From positions 202,750,059 to 202,814,058 of the forward strand of contig OZ024740.1 in assembly GCA_964016885.1 (NCBI GenBank): 64,000 nt of DNA, read 5' to 3'. A program made the position numbers and the translations under genes. This DNA is from Eledone cirrhosa (taxonomy: Eukaryota > Mollusca > Cephalopoda > Octopoda > Eledonidae). Each line of letters opens with the position of its first letter. The first letter of the stretch is position 1. Under the pieces are notes generated by a model. It made no database searches, was not told the DNA's origin, and saw only the letters and a list, made by a program, of their open reading frames with translations. Shown one piece after another: positions 33,247 to 45,651 of this stretch.

Positions 33247-33543
33247 TTATGTTGGAGCCTGTGGCTTAGTGATTAGGGTATTCAGTTCAAGAAAGGTAGT
33301 AAGTTAGATTACTGGACAGGATGGACACATTGTGTGTTTGAGCATGATGTTTTGTTTCACCTTCTTTCAGATGACTCAACAGGTAAAAGTGAGTTGTACT
33401 TGTAAGTTAAAGGGTCAGCCATATCTCACGCGAATCTCCTTGATAACTACGTTGAGTGTGGACATGTCTAGTGGAATGTTCGAGCAAGAAGTTCCGTTGA
33501 CTGGATCAACTGGAGCACTCGTCGTTGGAAACGATGAAGGTTG
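33247..33543 (+). mobile_element. SINE family B
   Basis: tRNA-like head (GCCTGTGGCTTAGTGATTAG) through GTGGAATGTTCGAGCAAG to CGTTGGAAACGATGAAGG. Confidence 0.8.
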
Positions 33544-33820
33544 AACAATAATACCGTTGCTAGCAGGGAAAACGGATGTTAAATGACGATGACGATGATT
33601 TGGTGGAAGGAAACTGCCTGGAAGCCCGTTGTACATGTGTGTGTGTGTGTTTATGTCACGTAACCAATCGGTTTGACAAAGAGAGATCGATAAAATAAAT
33701 ACGGCACTTGAAAAATAAAAAAAAGTCCTGTGATCGATAAGATAAGGTGGTACCCCAGCATAGTGTCAGCCTAATGACTGAAACTAGTGAAAGTGTAAGC
33801 GATAACGTGGTTTTCTTAAA
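33544..33820 (+). mobile_element. LINE 3' piece and SINE family C tail
   Basis: GGAAAACGGATGTTAAATGACG at 33568 is the LINE end; GGAAACTGCCTGGAAGCCCG, GATCGATAAAATAAATACGG and CCTAATGACTGAAACTAGTG are family C. Confidence 0.65.
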
Positions 33821-34065
33821 AAATACACCACGTACTGGGGTGTGTATTCGAGTTCTCTATATACAATACTAACTTAACTAGACAATTATTACATCAGACG
33901 GAGAGATCTCCCTCCCAAAGTAGGGTGGGTAAGAGATATCCTCTCTTGTGAAAATGGGTATAGCTTTCATTATGTAAAATCTCCCCATTTTGCTTCATTT
34001 CTCTCCGTTTTGGGGTACTTTATTTCATGGTACCCCGTTTGGGTTTTTAGAGGTTGGCAGGTCTG
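33821..34065 (-). mobile_element. CAGACCTG-ended repeat, copy 1
   Basis: Shares GTGAAAATGGGTATAGCTTT, CATTATGTAAAATCTCCCC and GAGGTTGGCAGGTCTG with 34885-35070 (opposite sense) and 45652-45845. Left end degenerate. Confidence 0.6.
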
Positions 34066-34295
34066 TGACATATTCATTATTTCTGGTGCTATATTATTGT
34101 TACCTTTAGTAATAATAATACAACTACAGAAATAGCAGGGGGAGGAGAGGTTCGATTGTAGGAGCTGCTATTATGGGAAGGAGTAAGCTGAGATATTACA
34201 AAAAGTTAATGGGTGTGTCTGTATTGACTGTAATCATGGTGGTGGAGAGAAGTGAATGGTGTGTTGTTTGTTGACATATAATATGGAATGTACAT
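34066..34295. other. Flank shared with 45846-45960
   Basis: TGACATATTCATTATTTCTG and CTACAGAAATAGCAGGG also follow the copy at 45652, so the CAGACCTG element is embedded in a larger repeat. Confidence 0.5.
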
Positions 34296-34860
34296 CCATC
34301 TGTTTCGATTACGGGTGTTCGATCAATGGAACAGCTTGCTCGTGAAATTAAAAGGTAAGACGCTGATATGTGTAGCCATAACGTAAATTAATTCTTGGCC
34401 AAAATCAACATGACAATGTGACACGCAGTGTCGGATTTACCTCTGTGCTTAGGTGTGCTTAAGCCAAGGGAAGAGAGCCCATCTTCCTGCCAAAAATATT
34501 TTTTACCTCCTTCAGGGCCCAAGTAAGGGGCCTCATAACAACTAGTACAGGGCCTTATTTGTCCTAAATCCGGCACTGGTGACACGGCTGGCCTTTTGAA
34601 TTACAGGTACAGTCCACCATGTATTATAGTGAAAATGGTTGAGTATTTCACAAACATGAGTCCTCTTAATGTAATTTCCAGCGTCACACGGTGTAACGAT
34701 GCTGGATCTATAAATTACAGGTATAGTCTATCCGACAGGCTTCGAAAGTTTCCATCTACGAAGTTTCACTCACAAGGCCATGCATGGTAAATGAAACTTG
34801 ACCAAGATGTCACCGCAGTGAGATCGAACCTGGAACCTTACGATTGCGAAGCGACCATAT
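34296..34860 (-). mobile_element. SINE family B interrupted by a hAT-like MITE
   Basis: The left part (ATCAATGGAACAGCTTGCTC) and right part (CCTTTTGAATTACAGGTACAG, CACAAGGCCATGCATGG) are one SINE split at 34426. A partial duplication of the GAATTACAGGTA segment follows. Confidence 0.7.
34426..34578. mobile_element. hAT-like MITE with perfect 8-bp target duplication
   Basis: Ends CAGTGTCGGATTTA and TAAATCCGGCACTG. GTGACACG flanks at 34418-34425 and 34579-34586. Length 153 bp, non-coding. A longer relative is at 47731-47926. Confidence 0.9.
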
Positions 34861-34884
34861 AATAGAGTAGGATTTGAAATACCG

Positions 34885-35070
34885 CAGGCCTGCCAACCTC
34901 TAAAAATGGCGTACCATGAAAAAAGTGCCCCAAACGGGGGAAAATGAGGCAAAATGGTAAGATTTTACATAATGAAAGCTATACCCATTTTCACAAGAGA
35001 AGACATCTGTCACCCACCCAAAGTGGGTGGGAGATCTCCCCGTTTGACGGGGAAAGTTGACAGGTCTGAC
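34885..35070 (+). mobile_element. CAGACCTG-ended repeat, copy 2
   Basis: CAGGCCTGCCAACCTCTAAA at left and AAGTTGACAGGTCTG at right form inverted ends. Body as in copies 1 and 3. Confidence 0.65.
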
Positions 35071-35086
35071 ACCGTCATTGTAGTTG

Positions 35087-35119
35087 TTTGATCTTAGATC
35101 CAGCAGATCTAAGATCAAA
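35087..35119. repeat. Perfect 14-bp hairpin
   Basis: TTTGATCTTAGATC, loop CAGCA, GATCTAAGATCAAA. No associated gene. Confidence 0.8.
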
Positions 35120-35560
35120 GATGTTCCAGCTACGACTGTTCCATCATTTCTTTAGAAACAGTGTATCTAGGACTACATTAACCAGTGTCTTCTTAGTGGT
35201 GGTGATGGGGGGGGGGTAATATTTGGCTGCTATGTCTCACATTTCAAGAAAACTGCTAGAAATAGCTCATCTGGAATGCTGAACAATCACAACGAAGATT
35301 ACACCTATATGGCCTTAGTTAACACGAACACCCCAAAAAACGCATAGTCTATTGCGTTGTGTGTGTGTGTATGTACACACACACATGTAAGCAAAAAGTA
35401 CTCAATACATAGCGCAGAGTTAATATCAACTACATACATACATGTGTATGTGTATGATTAAGAATGGTTTTCCGAAGAGGAACGGAAAAAAATTGCTGTT
35501 AAATAAGGTTTTCAAAACATTAGAAGAGAAAGTACAAATACAATTTATTGATAAATTACT
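35120..35560. other. Non-coding DNA
   Basis: G run at 35209, TG/AC runs near 35360. Nothing recognised. Confidence 0.45.
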
Positions 35561-35564
35561 TTTA

Positions 35565-35650
35565 CAGGACTGGAACTGTTTTATTCGATAGAAATCACCA
35601 GGACGTTCCTCATGATTTCAAACGAATGAAACAGTTCGTCTTCTAAAACT
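35565..35650. mobile_element. Degenerate palindromic Penelope-type end
   Basis: TTACAGGACTGGAACTGTTT and ACGAATGAAACAGTTCGTCT face each other as in 30400-30503. Confidence 0.55.
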
Positions 35651-35762
35651 CACTTCTGTGTTTATATATATATATATATATATATAGAGGGAGAGAGAGG
35701 GGGGGGGGGCGAAAGAAAGAGACAGGTAAAATCTCGACCGCCGCACCAAGCGGTTTCGGCTA

Positions 35763-35814
<52 letters not shown>

Positions 35815-36439
35815 AGAGAACAAGAAGCGAATAAACAAGAGGATGTATAAACATGAAGTCGTATTAGTTTCACGCTTAACAGAGAATGATTTGCACAGTC
35901 AACGTATCTGGCATTTGCCCTTCATCAAGAAAAACACCGTTCAAGGTAGAATACAAAAGGAAAAAGGCCAAGAAATATTTCTTTAAATAAAATTAGAAAG
36001 AAAATAAAAAGGAGAGGAAGGAGAAAAGGAAGTAGTGATGGGTGGAGGAGTGGTCCGACGTGGGGATATGGGGTGGTGGTTGTGCAAACGTGTAGTTGGT
36101 GGTTATGTGTTTGATGGGGTGCACATTATGGTGTGCGTGTGTGTGTGTGTGAATGTGTGTACACATGCGTCCGCGAGCGCGCACACCCATGAATATGCAC
36201 ACAAACACCCATATGTATATGTTTAAATGAATATGCACACAAACACACACATGGATATATGTAAATACACATACACACGTATACCCGTATACGCACTTGA
36301 GCATGCGTGTATGTTTGGCAAGGATGTGTAGTTATTCGTGTGTATTGTGTGGTTGCATACGTGTGTGTGTGTATGTGTATACGGATGGTGTGGGTGGGTT
36401 TTCGTATCTAGTATGGCCCGAGATACACGTATTGTGCAC
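35651..36439. repeat. Microsatellites and a Penelope-type tail
   Basis: (TA)n at 35662-35685 and 35771-35812, AC/TG runs 36120-36400. At 35830-35950 the minus strand has CTTGATGAAGGGC ... GCGTGAAACTAATACG, a Penelope-like 3' tail motif also seen near 61745-61830. Confidence 0.6.
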
Positions 36440-36640
36440 TTGAGGAAGACTCTTTACTTCACGTTGGTGTAATCCACTAAGCTGACGTGAGTCGTACCTG
36501 TATTTCAAATGACCAGACTCACTGTGTTACGCTAGATCTCACTGAGTATTGCCTTAGATGTACACGTGTCTGTGGAATGTTCAGCCACTTGCACGTTAAT
36601 TCCACGAGCAATTGTTCCGTTGTTCGATCAATACCCATAT
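36440..36640 (+). mobile_element. SINE family B tail
   Basis: TTCACGTTGGTGTAATCCAC, GTCTGTGGAATGTTCAGCC, CACGTTAATTCCACGAGC. Confidence 0.7.
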
Positions 36641-36649
36641 TAATGCTTA

Positions 36650-36771
36650 ATATAGAAATGGCTTCTACAGTACTAGAACTGTTTCATTTAAAAGAAATCA
36701 CTGGGAAAGCCTTACTAATGTATTGAGTATCTTACTAACTGTAACTGTGGTTACCCCCGATTGAACCTGTG

Positions 36772-36772
<1 letters not shown>
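36650..36772. mobile_element. Penelope-type end, single arm
   Basis: AATGGCTTCTACAGTACTAG, then the flank TATTGAGTATCTTAC and GGTTACCCCCGATTGAACC, as right of 30503. Confidence 0.6.
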
Positions 36773-36838
<66 letters not shown>

Positions 36839-37431
36839 CTATGTCCTTCGTTCGTATATTTATCTATTAATAATTTTTTAAGGTTTCCCCTAAAAAAATT
36901 GTTTTTCGTTTTGTTTTTTTTGTTTTTTTGTGTTTCCGTTCGTTATATATATATATACACATACATACATACATACACACACGTGTGCCCTTCGTCGTAA
37001 ATATTTCTAACAATAGTGCAAGAACTCTACCGATTCTGTCATCCAGTGTGTGATGTGGGTGAGTGTACAGACGGGCGAGGAGGTTGATGCTAGTAGCTCC
37101 AGGACTTTATTGATGTTTAGATAATCGAACAGCACAGATCAACAATGAAGGTGACAATACCACTGGCTTTTCTTATTCTTTACCTTTCCTCTTACATGAG
37201 AGAGGCAGGTGTGCAGTTCAGAATCCCGTGCCTTGACGAATCATGCAGATATCATACACACACACGCGTGTACAGCTATACATAAGTACAGAAATACAGA
37301 CACATACGTACAGTAATACATACACACACATACGTACGTACAGTAATACGCACACACATACGTACAGTAATACGCACGCACATACGAAGAGAAATACACA
37401 GATACGTACAAAAATACACACACACACATTA

Positions 37432-37472
<41 letters not shown>

Positions 37473-37856
37473 ATACATATATACAGTCATACAAGGATAC
37501 ACACACATATACTGTCAAACAGATATATACACAAATATTCATAGAGATACATACACACATGTACAGACATACATATTGTCATAGAGAGACATACGCACAC
37601 ACACATAAACATATATATATATATATATATATACACACAGTCGCAAATGTAAACAAATTGAAGAGACCACGTACATTCCAGAAAAACATGATGTGATAGA
37701 GTGGTGGTGGGAGAGGGGAAGAGACAGGTGTATACTGGGAGATAGAGGGGTGGTGGGTAGAAGAGACAATTGTGGGACAGGTGATAGGCGGGAGAGGGTA
37801 GTAGTGGGTGTAGAAATGAAATTTACAGATCACACCTATGAAGGTTTAGCTGGCCT
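36773..37856. repeat. (TG)n and AC-rich DNA
   Basis: Uninterrupted (TG)n 36774-36837, then AC/ATAC runs 37250-37640. Between them is unique sequence without a recognised gene. Confidence 0.7.
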
Positions 37857-38036
37857 CTTACGAGATTGCATCTCATAGGAGGTTTCTCGGGTGGTTTAAT
37901 GAAAACCCCTCCTCCCAACCGCGCTTGTTAGTCCTGTCAAAAAAAAGAAAACCCAACAGGCTGCCTAACCGAGGAATCGAACCCTCGACCTTATTACCGT
38001 GAACCCAACACCCTAAATTCTAAGCCACGCGCCTTC
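37857..38036 (-). mobile_element. SINE family D with well-kept tRNA-like head
   Basis: Minus strand: GCGTGGCTTAGAATTTAGGG and GAGGGTTCGATTCCTCGG are box A- and B-like, followed by CAGCCTGTTGGGTTTTC and a TTTTTT. Too decayed and too embedded to be a working tRNA gene. Confidence 0.75.
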
Positions 38037-38224
38037 ATTGGTTGCGGGGGAAAGATATATTGTAAGAGATTGAATGTATATAATAAGGAGGTAGTGAGAA
38101 TAAGATAGGTGTATTGTGTGAGAAAGAGGGGGGGGGCTAGTAGAAAGAAGGCAGGTGGAGAGAAAGGAAGAGAGATAGGGTGGTATAGCGCGACACAGAA
38201 GGCAGAATATAAATAAAGAGGCAG
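38037..38224. other. GA-rich non-coding spacer
   Basis: Purine-rich DNA, nothing recognised. Confidence 0.4.
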
Positions 38225-38553
38225 TAAAGGTGCATAGCTGAGTAGTTAACGCGCTCGGCTCTCGATCGTAGGTCCAATTCTCGGCGGAGTGTTGTGTCTT
38301 TGAGCGAGATATTTTATTCCACGTTGCTTCAGTCCACTGGCTGGAAAAAGTATGTACTTGTAATTCAAAGGGCCAGCTTGTTATACACTGTCTCCGCTGT
38401 ATTCCCTCTGGGAACTACGTTAAAGATACACCTGTCTGTAGATACACCTAGCAGTGGAACGTTCAGTCTCTTAAACGTTAATTTCACGAGCAGACCGTTC
38501 GGTTGATCAAGCAACTGGAACACTCGTCATCAGAACCGACGGAGGTCCACACA
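38225..38553 (+). mobile_element. SINE family B
   Basis: Head TAGCTGAGTAGTTAACGCG, body ATTCCACGTTGCTTCAGTCC, tail AACACTCGTCATCAGAACCG. Confidence 0.8.
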
Positions 38554-38920
38554 ATGAGAGAGAGAGAGGAGAGGGATGGTACAATGTGAGAGAAAGGTAT
38601 AAAGTGGAGCTGAAGTACACGGGGAATGAGAGAGAGCGAGAAGGTGAAATAAACAGAGAGCGAGAGATATGTAGGTATAAAGTGGCAGCTAGAAAGTGAC
38701 AATGCGAATAACGTGACGGTAGGGAATTATCGTAACTGTTGATCCAGAGTAGAAAAGGGTGTGTTCATTGTATGGGGTAGGGTAAATGACGTGCTCATTG
38801 CTTGTGTAAGGGTGGTTATAGGATGTGGTCATCGTTTGTAGGAGAGAGTACAGGTCGTACTCATTACTTGTATAGGGGTGGTTACATGGTCATTACCTAT
38901 AAAGGTGTGGGTACAGATAC
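38554..38920. other. Non-coding DNA
   Basis: GA runs at 38550-38670 and repeated GGTCATTG-type words. No gene. Confidence 0.45.
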
Positions 38921-38923
38921 TCA

Positions 38924-39112
38924 GTGGCGGAATGCTTTGCACCATTTAGCTACGTTTTCTATATTCTAACTTCAAAGCCCGTCGAGGTTAGCTTTACCTT
39001 TCATCCTTACATAATCGATAAAATAAATCACTAGTAACGCACTGGGTCGATTTAATCGACTTTCTCCATCTCTTCAAATTGCTGGCCTTGTGCCAATAGT
39101 AGAAACAATTAT
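38924..39112 (+). mobile_element. SINE family A, long subtype
   Basis: GAATGCTTTGCACCATTTAG head, GTCGATTTAATCGACTTTC insert, end AATAGTAGAAACAATTATT. Confidence 0.8.
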
Positions 39113-39574
39113 TATTTTGCTACCGTAAATAATACGCAAGGGCTCCGATGAAATGCTCAGTCAGAGGCCCCACGCAAGCTTAGTCCGCCTTTGCAGACAC
39201 TCACCGTTGGATTAAACAGTTTACTGCCTGCCATCTGACTATTAGCACTACCTAGATGTGGAATCGATCCCAGCTAGAGTAATTTCACTTTAAAGCTTTA
39301 CCGTTATCGCTAATGTCATTGAAAATAACATTGAACGTCACATTTTGAGGCCGTATGTCATGTGTGCCTGTATGTATGTATGTACGTATCTATGTGTCAA
39401 AAAATGTTTGGGTATACATAGATTTAACCGATTGGGAAGGTAAATAGACAGACGATACCAATAAACACAGACGAACGAGACATAGGGACATGCATGCGTG
39501 TGTGCGTGTCCAGTTTAATGGGGGTAACTCCAGTAAGTAAAGTACTCAATACATTAGTAGAGTATATACAAAAT
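39113..39574. other. Non-coding DNA
   Basis: Ends with AGTAAAGTACTCAATACATT, the flank of the Penelope-type end that follows. No gene. Confidence 0.45.
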
Positions 39575-39637
39575 TTAATATAGAAATGGCTTCTACAGGA
39601 CTAGAACCGTTTCATTCAAAGGAAATCATCAGGAATG
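39575..39637 (-). mobile_element. Penelope-type end, single arm
   Basis: Reads CTGATGATTTCCTTTGAATG-AAACGG on minus, with a hammerhead-like core but no clear stem I. It ends in a TG run. Confidence 0.6.
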
Positions 39638-39762
39638 TGTGTGTGTGTGTGTACGCGCGTCCATGCGTGTGGTGGATGGTGTATTACAAGTGCGGGTACA
39701 AACGAAAAGAGCAACGAACACAAATGTGGAAGTGAAGTTGTGAGTATATAGATATATATTTA

Positions 39763-39793
<31 letters not shown>

Positions 39794-39941
39794 TAACAGT
39801 TTGACTTTACTCCGCAATACCAGTGGTTGTAAGACGTAAACACGTCAATCTCATCAGATGCAGAAGAGGAATATTTAGATAAGATTGGTGTATTTACGTC
39901 TTGAAACCTCTTGTAATGTGGAGTCGAGTCAAACTGTTAAT

Positions 39942-39987
<46 letters not shown>

Positions 39988-40043
39988 ACCAGGATTCAAT
40001 TACATTAAATTATTCAATTGATTTACGAACGTTTATATATATA

Positions 40044-40078
<35 letters not shown>
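39638..40078. repeat. Microsatellites, two matching repeat halves
   Basis: TG, TA and AC runs. TTAACAGTTTGACTTTACTC (39793) and AGTCAAACTGTTAAT (39929) face each other, so another inverted pair surrounds 39808-39928. Confidence 0.6.
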
Positions 40079-40079
<1 letters not shown>

Positions 40080-40395
40080 GGCGCAGGGGTGACTGTGTGG
40101 TTAAGGGGTTTCGCTTCGCAAACATGTGATTTACTCCCGCTGCGCGGCACCTTTTACTATGGCCTTGGGTTGACTAACGCCTTATGAGTAGAATTTGGTA
40201 GTCGGAAACTACAGAAGCCCGTCGTGTGTGTGTGTATGTGTGTATGTGTGTATGTATGTGTGTATGTGTGCGTGTTCGTCTGATTCTGTGTTTATGTCCA
40301 GTAACTAAGCGGTTCGATAAAAAGAGCTAGGGTCGACATGATCGAGGCGGTGTCCCAGCACGACCGCAGTACCTATATATACTGACAAAAGTGTG
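40079..40395 (+). mobile_element. SINE family C, full length
   Basis: tRNA-like head (GACTGTGTGGTTAAGGGGTT, GTGATTTACTCCCGCTGC), body (TAGTCGGAAACTACAGAAGC), internal (GTGTAT)n, tail (TAACTAAGCGGTTCGATAAA, GTCCCAGCACGACCGCAG). Confidence 0.85.
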
Positions 40396-40484
40396 TGTGT
40401 GTGTGAGAGAGAGGTATGTTGAGACGAAATGTGGTGTAATAATATTTGTTGTGTAAACGAGTGAGTACTCCCTTAACAGTGAAG

Positions 40485-40521
<37 letters not shown>

Positions 40522-40606
40522 AAGTGCCATTGTATGCTGAGATTGGAGTGATGGAGTGTTGGAATTACTAAGGAAATGTTTTGAAATAGTTCCGAACTAT
40601 AGCGTA
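40396..40606. other. (TA)n and spacer
   Basis: (AT)n at 40487-40520; the rest is unique. Confidence 0.45.
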
Positions 40607-40785
40607 ATAGGCGGCGTGTTGACCAAGTCGTTAGGGCGTCGGATTAATTATGTCTCGGTATTTGTTCCAGCTCAATGCGCTCTGAATTCAAATCCCGCCG
40701 GGGATAACTTTGCCTTTCATCCTTTCGTGGTCGATAAATAAAGTACTAGTTCAGTACTGGGGATTTCTAGCAGGTTGAACGACCA
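40607..40785 (+). mobile_element. SINE family A, divergent subtype
   Basis: Different head (GCGTTGACCAAGTCG-like, GGGCGTCGGATTAATTATG), box B GAATTCAAATCCCGCC, then CTTTGCCTTTCATCC and GGTCGATAAATAAAGTAC. The end AGCAGGTTGAACGACCACAT differs from GTAGAAAC. Confidence 0.75.
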
Positions 40786-41169
40786 CATAGAAGTGCGCGG
40801 TGTTAGGGGAAGGGAGAAAGTATATATAGAAAAACGTAGATAAACAGAGAGATAGACAAATGGATAAGTAGATAGATAGATAAACAAAGAGATAGACAAA
40901 TGGATAAGCAGATAGATATGTTTCTTTATTAGCCACAGGGGCACAAAAGAAGGGGACAAATACAAAGGGGGAAGTTTACATACAATAAAAACGTGTAAAA
41001 TGTTATCACAAATGCAAGCAGATAGATAGATAGACGATGAGGTTTCTCAAAATAAAGTACTCCGAAAAAAGGCAAAAAGTTTAACGGTAAACAAAACCTC
41101 CACTTCTGTAATCTCTCTCTCTCTTTCAACGATCTAACAAGGTGAATGCAACAGAAGTTAAACTATCGA
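40786..41169. other. (GATA)n and non-coding DNA
   Basis: GATAGATAGATAAACAGAGA repeats at 40840-40920. It lies in the presumed first intron of the kinase gene. Confidence 0.5.
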
Positions 41170-42530
<1,361 letters not shown>

Positions 42531-43350
42531 TAGTGTGTGCGTGTGTCAAAGACAGTGTATGTGCGTGTGTACCTGCTGGTCTGTGTGCGTGTATATGTAT
42601 ATGTGTATGTGTGTGTGTGTGCATGTAAGGGTGTGAATGTATGTGTATGTGCGTGTGCATTTATGTGTGCGTGTATATACGCGTGTATGTGTTATGGATG
42701 TTCGTCTGTGTGTATGTATACGAATATGTGAATATGTTTGTGTGTGTTTGTGTATTTGTGTGCATGTTTGTGAGTATGTATGTGTGTATTGCTATGTACG
42801 TATGTACGCGTGTATGTGTGTATGTATATATGTGGGTGTGCTATATGTTTGTGTAATATGTGCGTGTATGTATGTGTGTATCTGTGTATGTGTGTGCATA
42901 TTTGTGAGTATGTATGTGCGTGTATATGAGTACATATATGTTATGTGTGCACGTGTATGCGAGTGTGAGTATTGTGGGTATATGTGTGCTTGTATATGTA
43001 TGTATAGCAGTGACTTCGAAGTTTCTGGCTGTGTTGGGTGTTTGGAACTTGTTTATTTAGCTAGGGTCGTAGCTGACGGCAAGCGGGGTTGTGTGTGTGT
43101 GTGTGTACGGAAATGGTGTTGCTTTGCTTAATGATGAAATTATGTAACTGAATAACTGTACAACTGTGTGTGCGGTGGGGGCGGATTTTGGTTTATATCT
43201 ATTGAAATAAAGTTGAAATGTTGGGTGAAAATAATGGTGATTTGTGAGAATATTAATTTTGTACTGCGAGGGAAGGGGGAATATTTAAAAATGGTGAAAA
43301 ATGTTCTGGTGAAATGATTTTAATGGTGTATTTGTTTATTTTAATATTTG
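42531..43350. repeat. TGTGTATG-rich DNA and spacer
   Basis: (TG/TATG)n from 42533 to 43010, then unique AT-rich DNA. The open frames here are C/V/Y repeats without meaning. Confidence 0.75.
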
Positions 43351-43356
43351 TCAGGC

Positions 43357-43540
43357 TTAGAAGGTAGCAGTGGAGACTTCTGGTGTCCTTGGCCCTGGGA
43401 CCACCTCCCTACTCACCACCATCGGCATAGAGTTGGCTACCCACACGTGTGAGCCTCACGAGCTGGAATGGTTCTTCCTAGCGTCTCCCTCACCATCCTA
43501 CGAGGAAACGCCTTCTCTATTTTGTCCGCCCGGGGGAGGG
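43357..43540 (+). other. Possible exon, uncertain
   Basis: A balanced-composition block after TTTGTCAG (acceptor-like) stays open for about 55 codons (GVLGPGTTSLLTTIGIELAT ...). No family recognised. A G run follows at 43530-43553. Confidence 0.2.
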
Positions 43541-43616
43541 GGGGGGGGGGGGGTCAGCGCACGGGCTTCCATTTGCTTATAATAGGGAGAGATAGGGAGA
43601 GATAGGGAGAGCAAGA

Positions 43617-43886
43617 CAGGGGCGGTGGAACTTGGGATCCAGGGTGGGGATATTGACCCCCCCCCCTCCACCACCAATAATTATACTTTTCTCCCCAAAC
43701 TACCAAAGTACACACCTATTTGTATATACGCTACAATTTATGTATATGTTATGTTTATCACATATCAAAGTTTTTTTGTTGTTTCTTTTTATATTTTGGT
43801 CGATATTTGATAATAACAGCTAAACTAATCACTACAACTAAATTGACCAAATTAGATAATTCAGAAATGCTTCCACCGCCCCTGCG
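43617..43886 (+). mobile_element. CAGGGGCGG-ended hAT-like MITE, copy 1
   Basis: Inverted ends CAGGGGCGGTGGAA and TTCCACCGCCCCTG. Body CTCCCCAAACTACCAAAG and CTACAACTAAATTGACC. Non-coding. Confidence 0.8.
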
Positions 43887-44325
43887 AGAGAGACGGAGAC
43901 AGTGATTGTGTAGATATGTATATTCGTTGAACCAATCCCATTAATATTTTTCTAAGGGAGAATTAAGGTTTATTTTGATGCAGAGAATACGTGACAGTAC
44001 ACGAGGCAGTACTGATGTGTATAGTGGTGTGTGTACACGTGTTTTACTATTGAAAGACTGTTGAATGTTTTTTTTTTTTTCGGAATTGTATTTATAGGAA
44101 ATTCAGTGTAGGTGTTTAGATGTAAAAGATTTATATGGCATGGTGGACAAAAATAGTTAAAGTATGTAGGGTTTATTGTTCCAGGTGGTAGTGTAATGAC
44201 ATTTATAGTATTGTACGTTAACGGGGTTTGTAGATTCCGGATGAACTAAACATTCCGAAGGTCATTCATTTTATACGTCCGCAATTGAAGTGGAATATGA
44301 GGACATATATACTGTCAGAGGCGGT
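43887..44325. other. Non-coding DNA
   Basis: Unique AT-rich sequence between two MITEs. No gene. Confidence 0.45.
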
Positions 44326-44579
44326 GGAAGCATTTCTGAATTGGCGGCGGGGTTTGGGGCTCGTCGTCAAATTTGGTCAATTTAGTTGTAGTTTAGCAAT
44401 TATTATCAACTATCAACCAAGATATAAAAAAAAATTTGGTATGCAATAAACATAACATGTACATAAGCTGTAAAGCATATACAAATAGGTGTGTGTTTTG
44501 GTAGTTTGGGGAGAAAAAATATAATTATTGGGGTTGAGGCATGGTTCCCCTGCCCTCCCCTCCAGTTCCACCGTCCCTG
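44326..44579 (-). mobile_element. CAGGGGCGG-ended hAT-like MITE, copy 2
   Basis: Opposite orientation to copies 1 and 3. Ends GAGGCGGTGGAAGC and TTCCACCGTCCCTG. Confidence 0.8.
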
Positions 44580-44667
44580 ATGGTTATGGATATATGCAGG
44601 CAGATGTCTACACTCCGTCACAATCTGGTGTATGTAAATAAATACTCCACAATCTCATACAGTGTTA

Positions 44668-44934
44668 CATGCATGGGAGGTGGAACTGGGGGAGGGGGCA
44701 CGATGGGGGTGTGGCGGTGACCTCCCCCCCCCATAATTATATTTCTCTCCCCAAACTACCAAAACACATCTATTTGTATATGCACTACAATTTATGTACG
44801 TTATGTTTATCGCATATCGAATTTTTTTTAAATCTTGGTTGATATTTGATAACAGCTAAACTAATTACTACAACTAAATTGACCAAATTTGCTCCTACCT
44901 CCCACCCCATTCAGACAGTCTTCCACCACCCCTA
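44668..44934 (+). mobile_element. CAGGGGCGG-ended hAT-like MITE, copy 3
   Basis: Same body, ends more worn (GGGAGGTGGAACTGG, CTTCCACCACCCCT). Confidence 0.7.
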
Positions 44935-45108
44935 ATAAATACTTACATATCTAGATACACACTAGTAAACACCTGCTAGCAGACACACACTTTTGGAAAT
45001 ATGAAACAAAAGAAAATGTGACTTCTTTATCCCGCTATATATAGTCCATGAAATCTATATAACACTTTACAGCATCACATGGGATATTGTCTCCGCCCAT
45101 CCACTCAG

Positions 45109-45393
45109 AGACGTAACTAGGGTAGGGAAAGCATAGCACGTGCTATGTGATCCACATGAAGGGGGCACCATTTGGACTAGGAGCACGTTCTATTAAAGTC
45201 AAGAGAGTGAAAAAAAAGAAACTTTTTCAGATGTATGATCTGTCTCTGATAATCACAGGTGAGAACACTATGGTGGCTGGATCATCAAACCATTTATATA
45301 AATTATTAGGCCCAAAGGTAAAAATACAGTGCTGGGCAGGGGTGTAATTTCACTGCTCGCCACGGGCGTTATTTTCCCTAGTTATACTTCTGC
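45109..45393. mobile_element. CAGAGACGTAAC-ended MITE
   Basis: Ends CAGAGACGTAACTAGGG and CCCTAGTTATACTTCTG. Flanks CATCCACT and CATCCATC agree at six of eight bases, fitting an old hAT target duplication. Confidence 0.65.
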
Positions 45394-45651
45394 ATCCATC
45401 CTTACCATGCAAATAATAAATCCTGTCAACTATGTACAACTCAATCTCATGAAATTCTATTCACAAAAGTAAAACCTTTCAACCGTAGCTCCGACCAAAT
45501 TGTTTTTTTGTTTTTTATTCTTCTTACAAAAACAAATTTTTCCCAACATTGAAATTCTTTAACCTTATATACTGCTACTCTAAAAGCCAACAGCCTTAAC
45601 AATTCCGAAAGATCACTCAGCAGAATATTTACCTGTATGTATATGTGTATC
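45394..45651. other. Non-coding DNA
   Basis: AT-rich, no recognised content. Confidence 0.45.

Noticed and set aside
37857..38036. Possible tRNA gene on minus strand
   Set aside because: Box A and B are present, but the sequence continues into a SINE body shared by other copies and cannot form a clean cloverleaf.
39575..39637. Hammerhead ribozyme in the single-arm Penelope-type end
   Set aside because: CTGATGA and GAAAC are present, but stem I does not form and stem II begins with a T-T mismatch; kept only as hammerhead-like.
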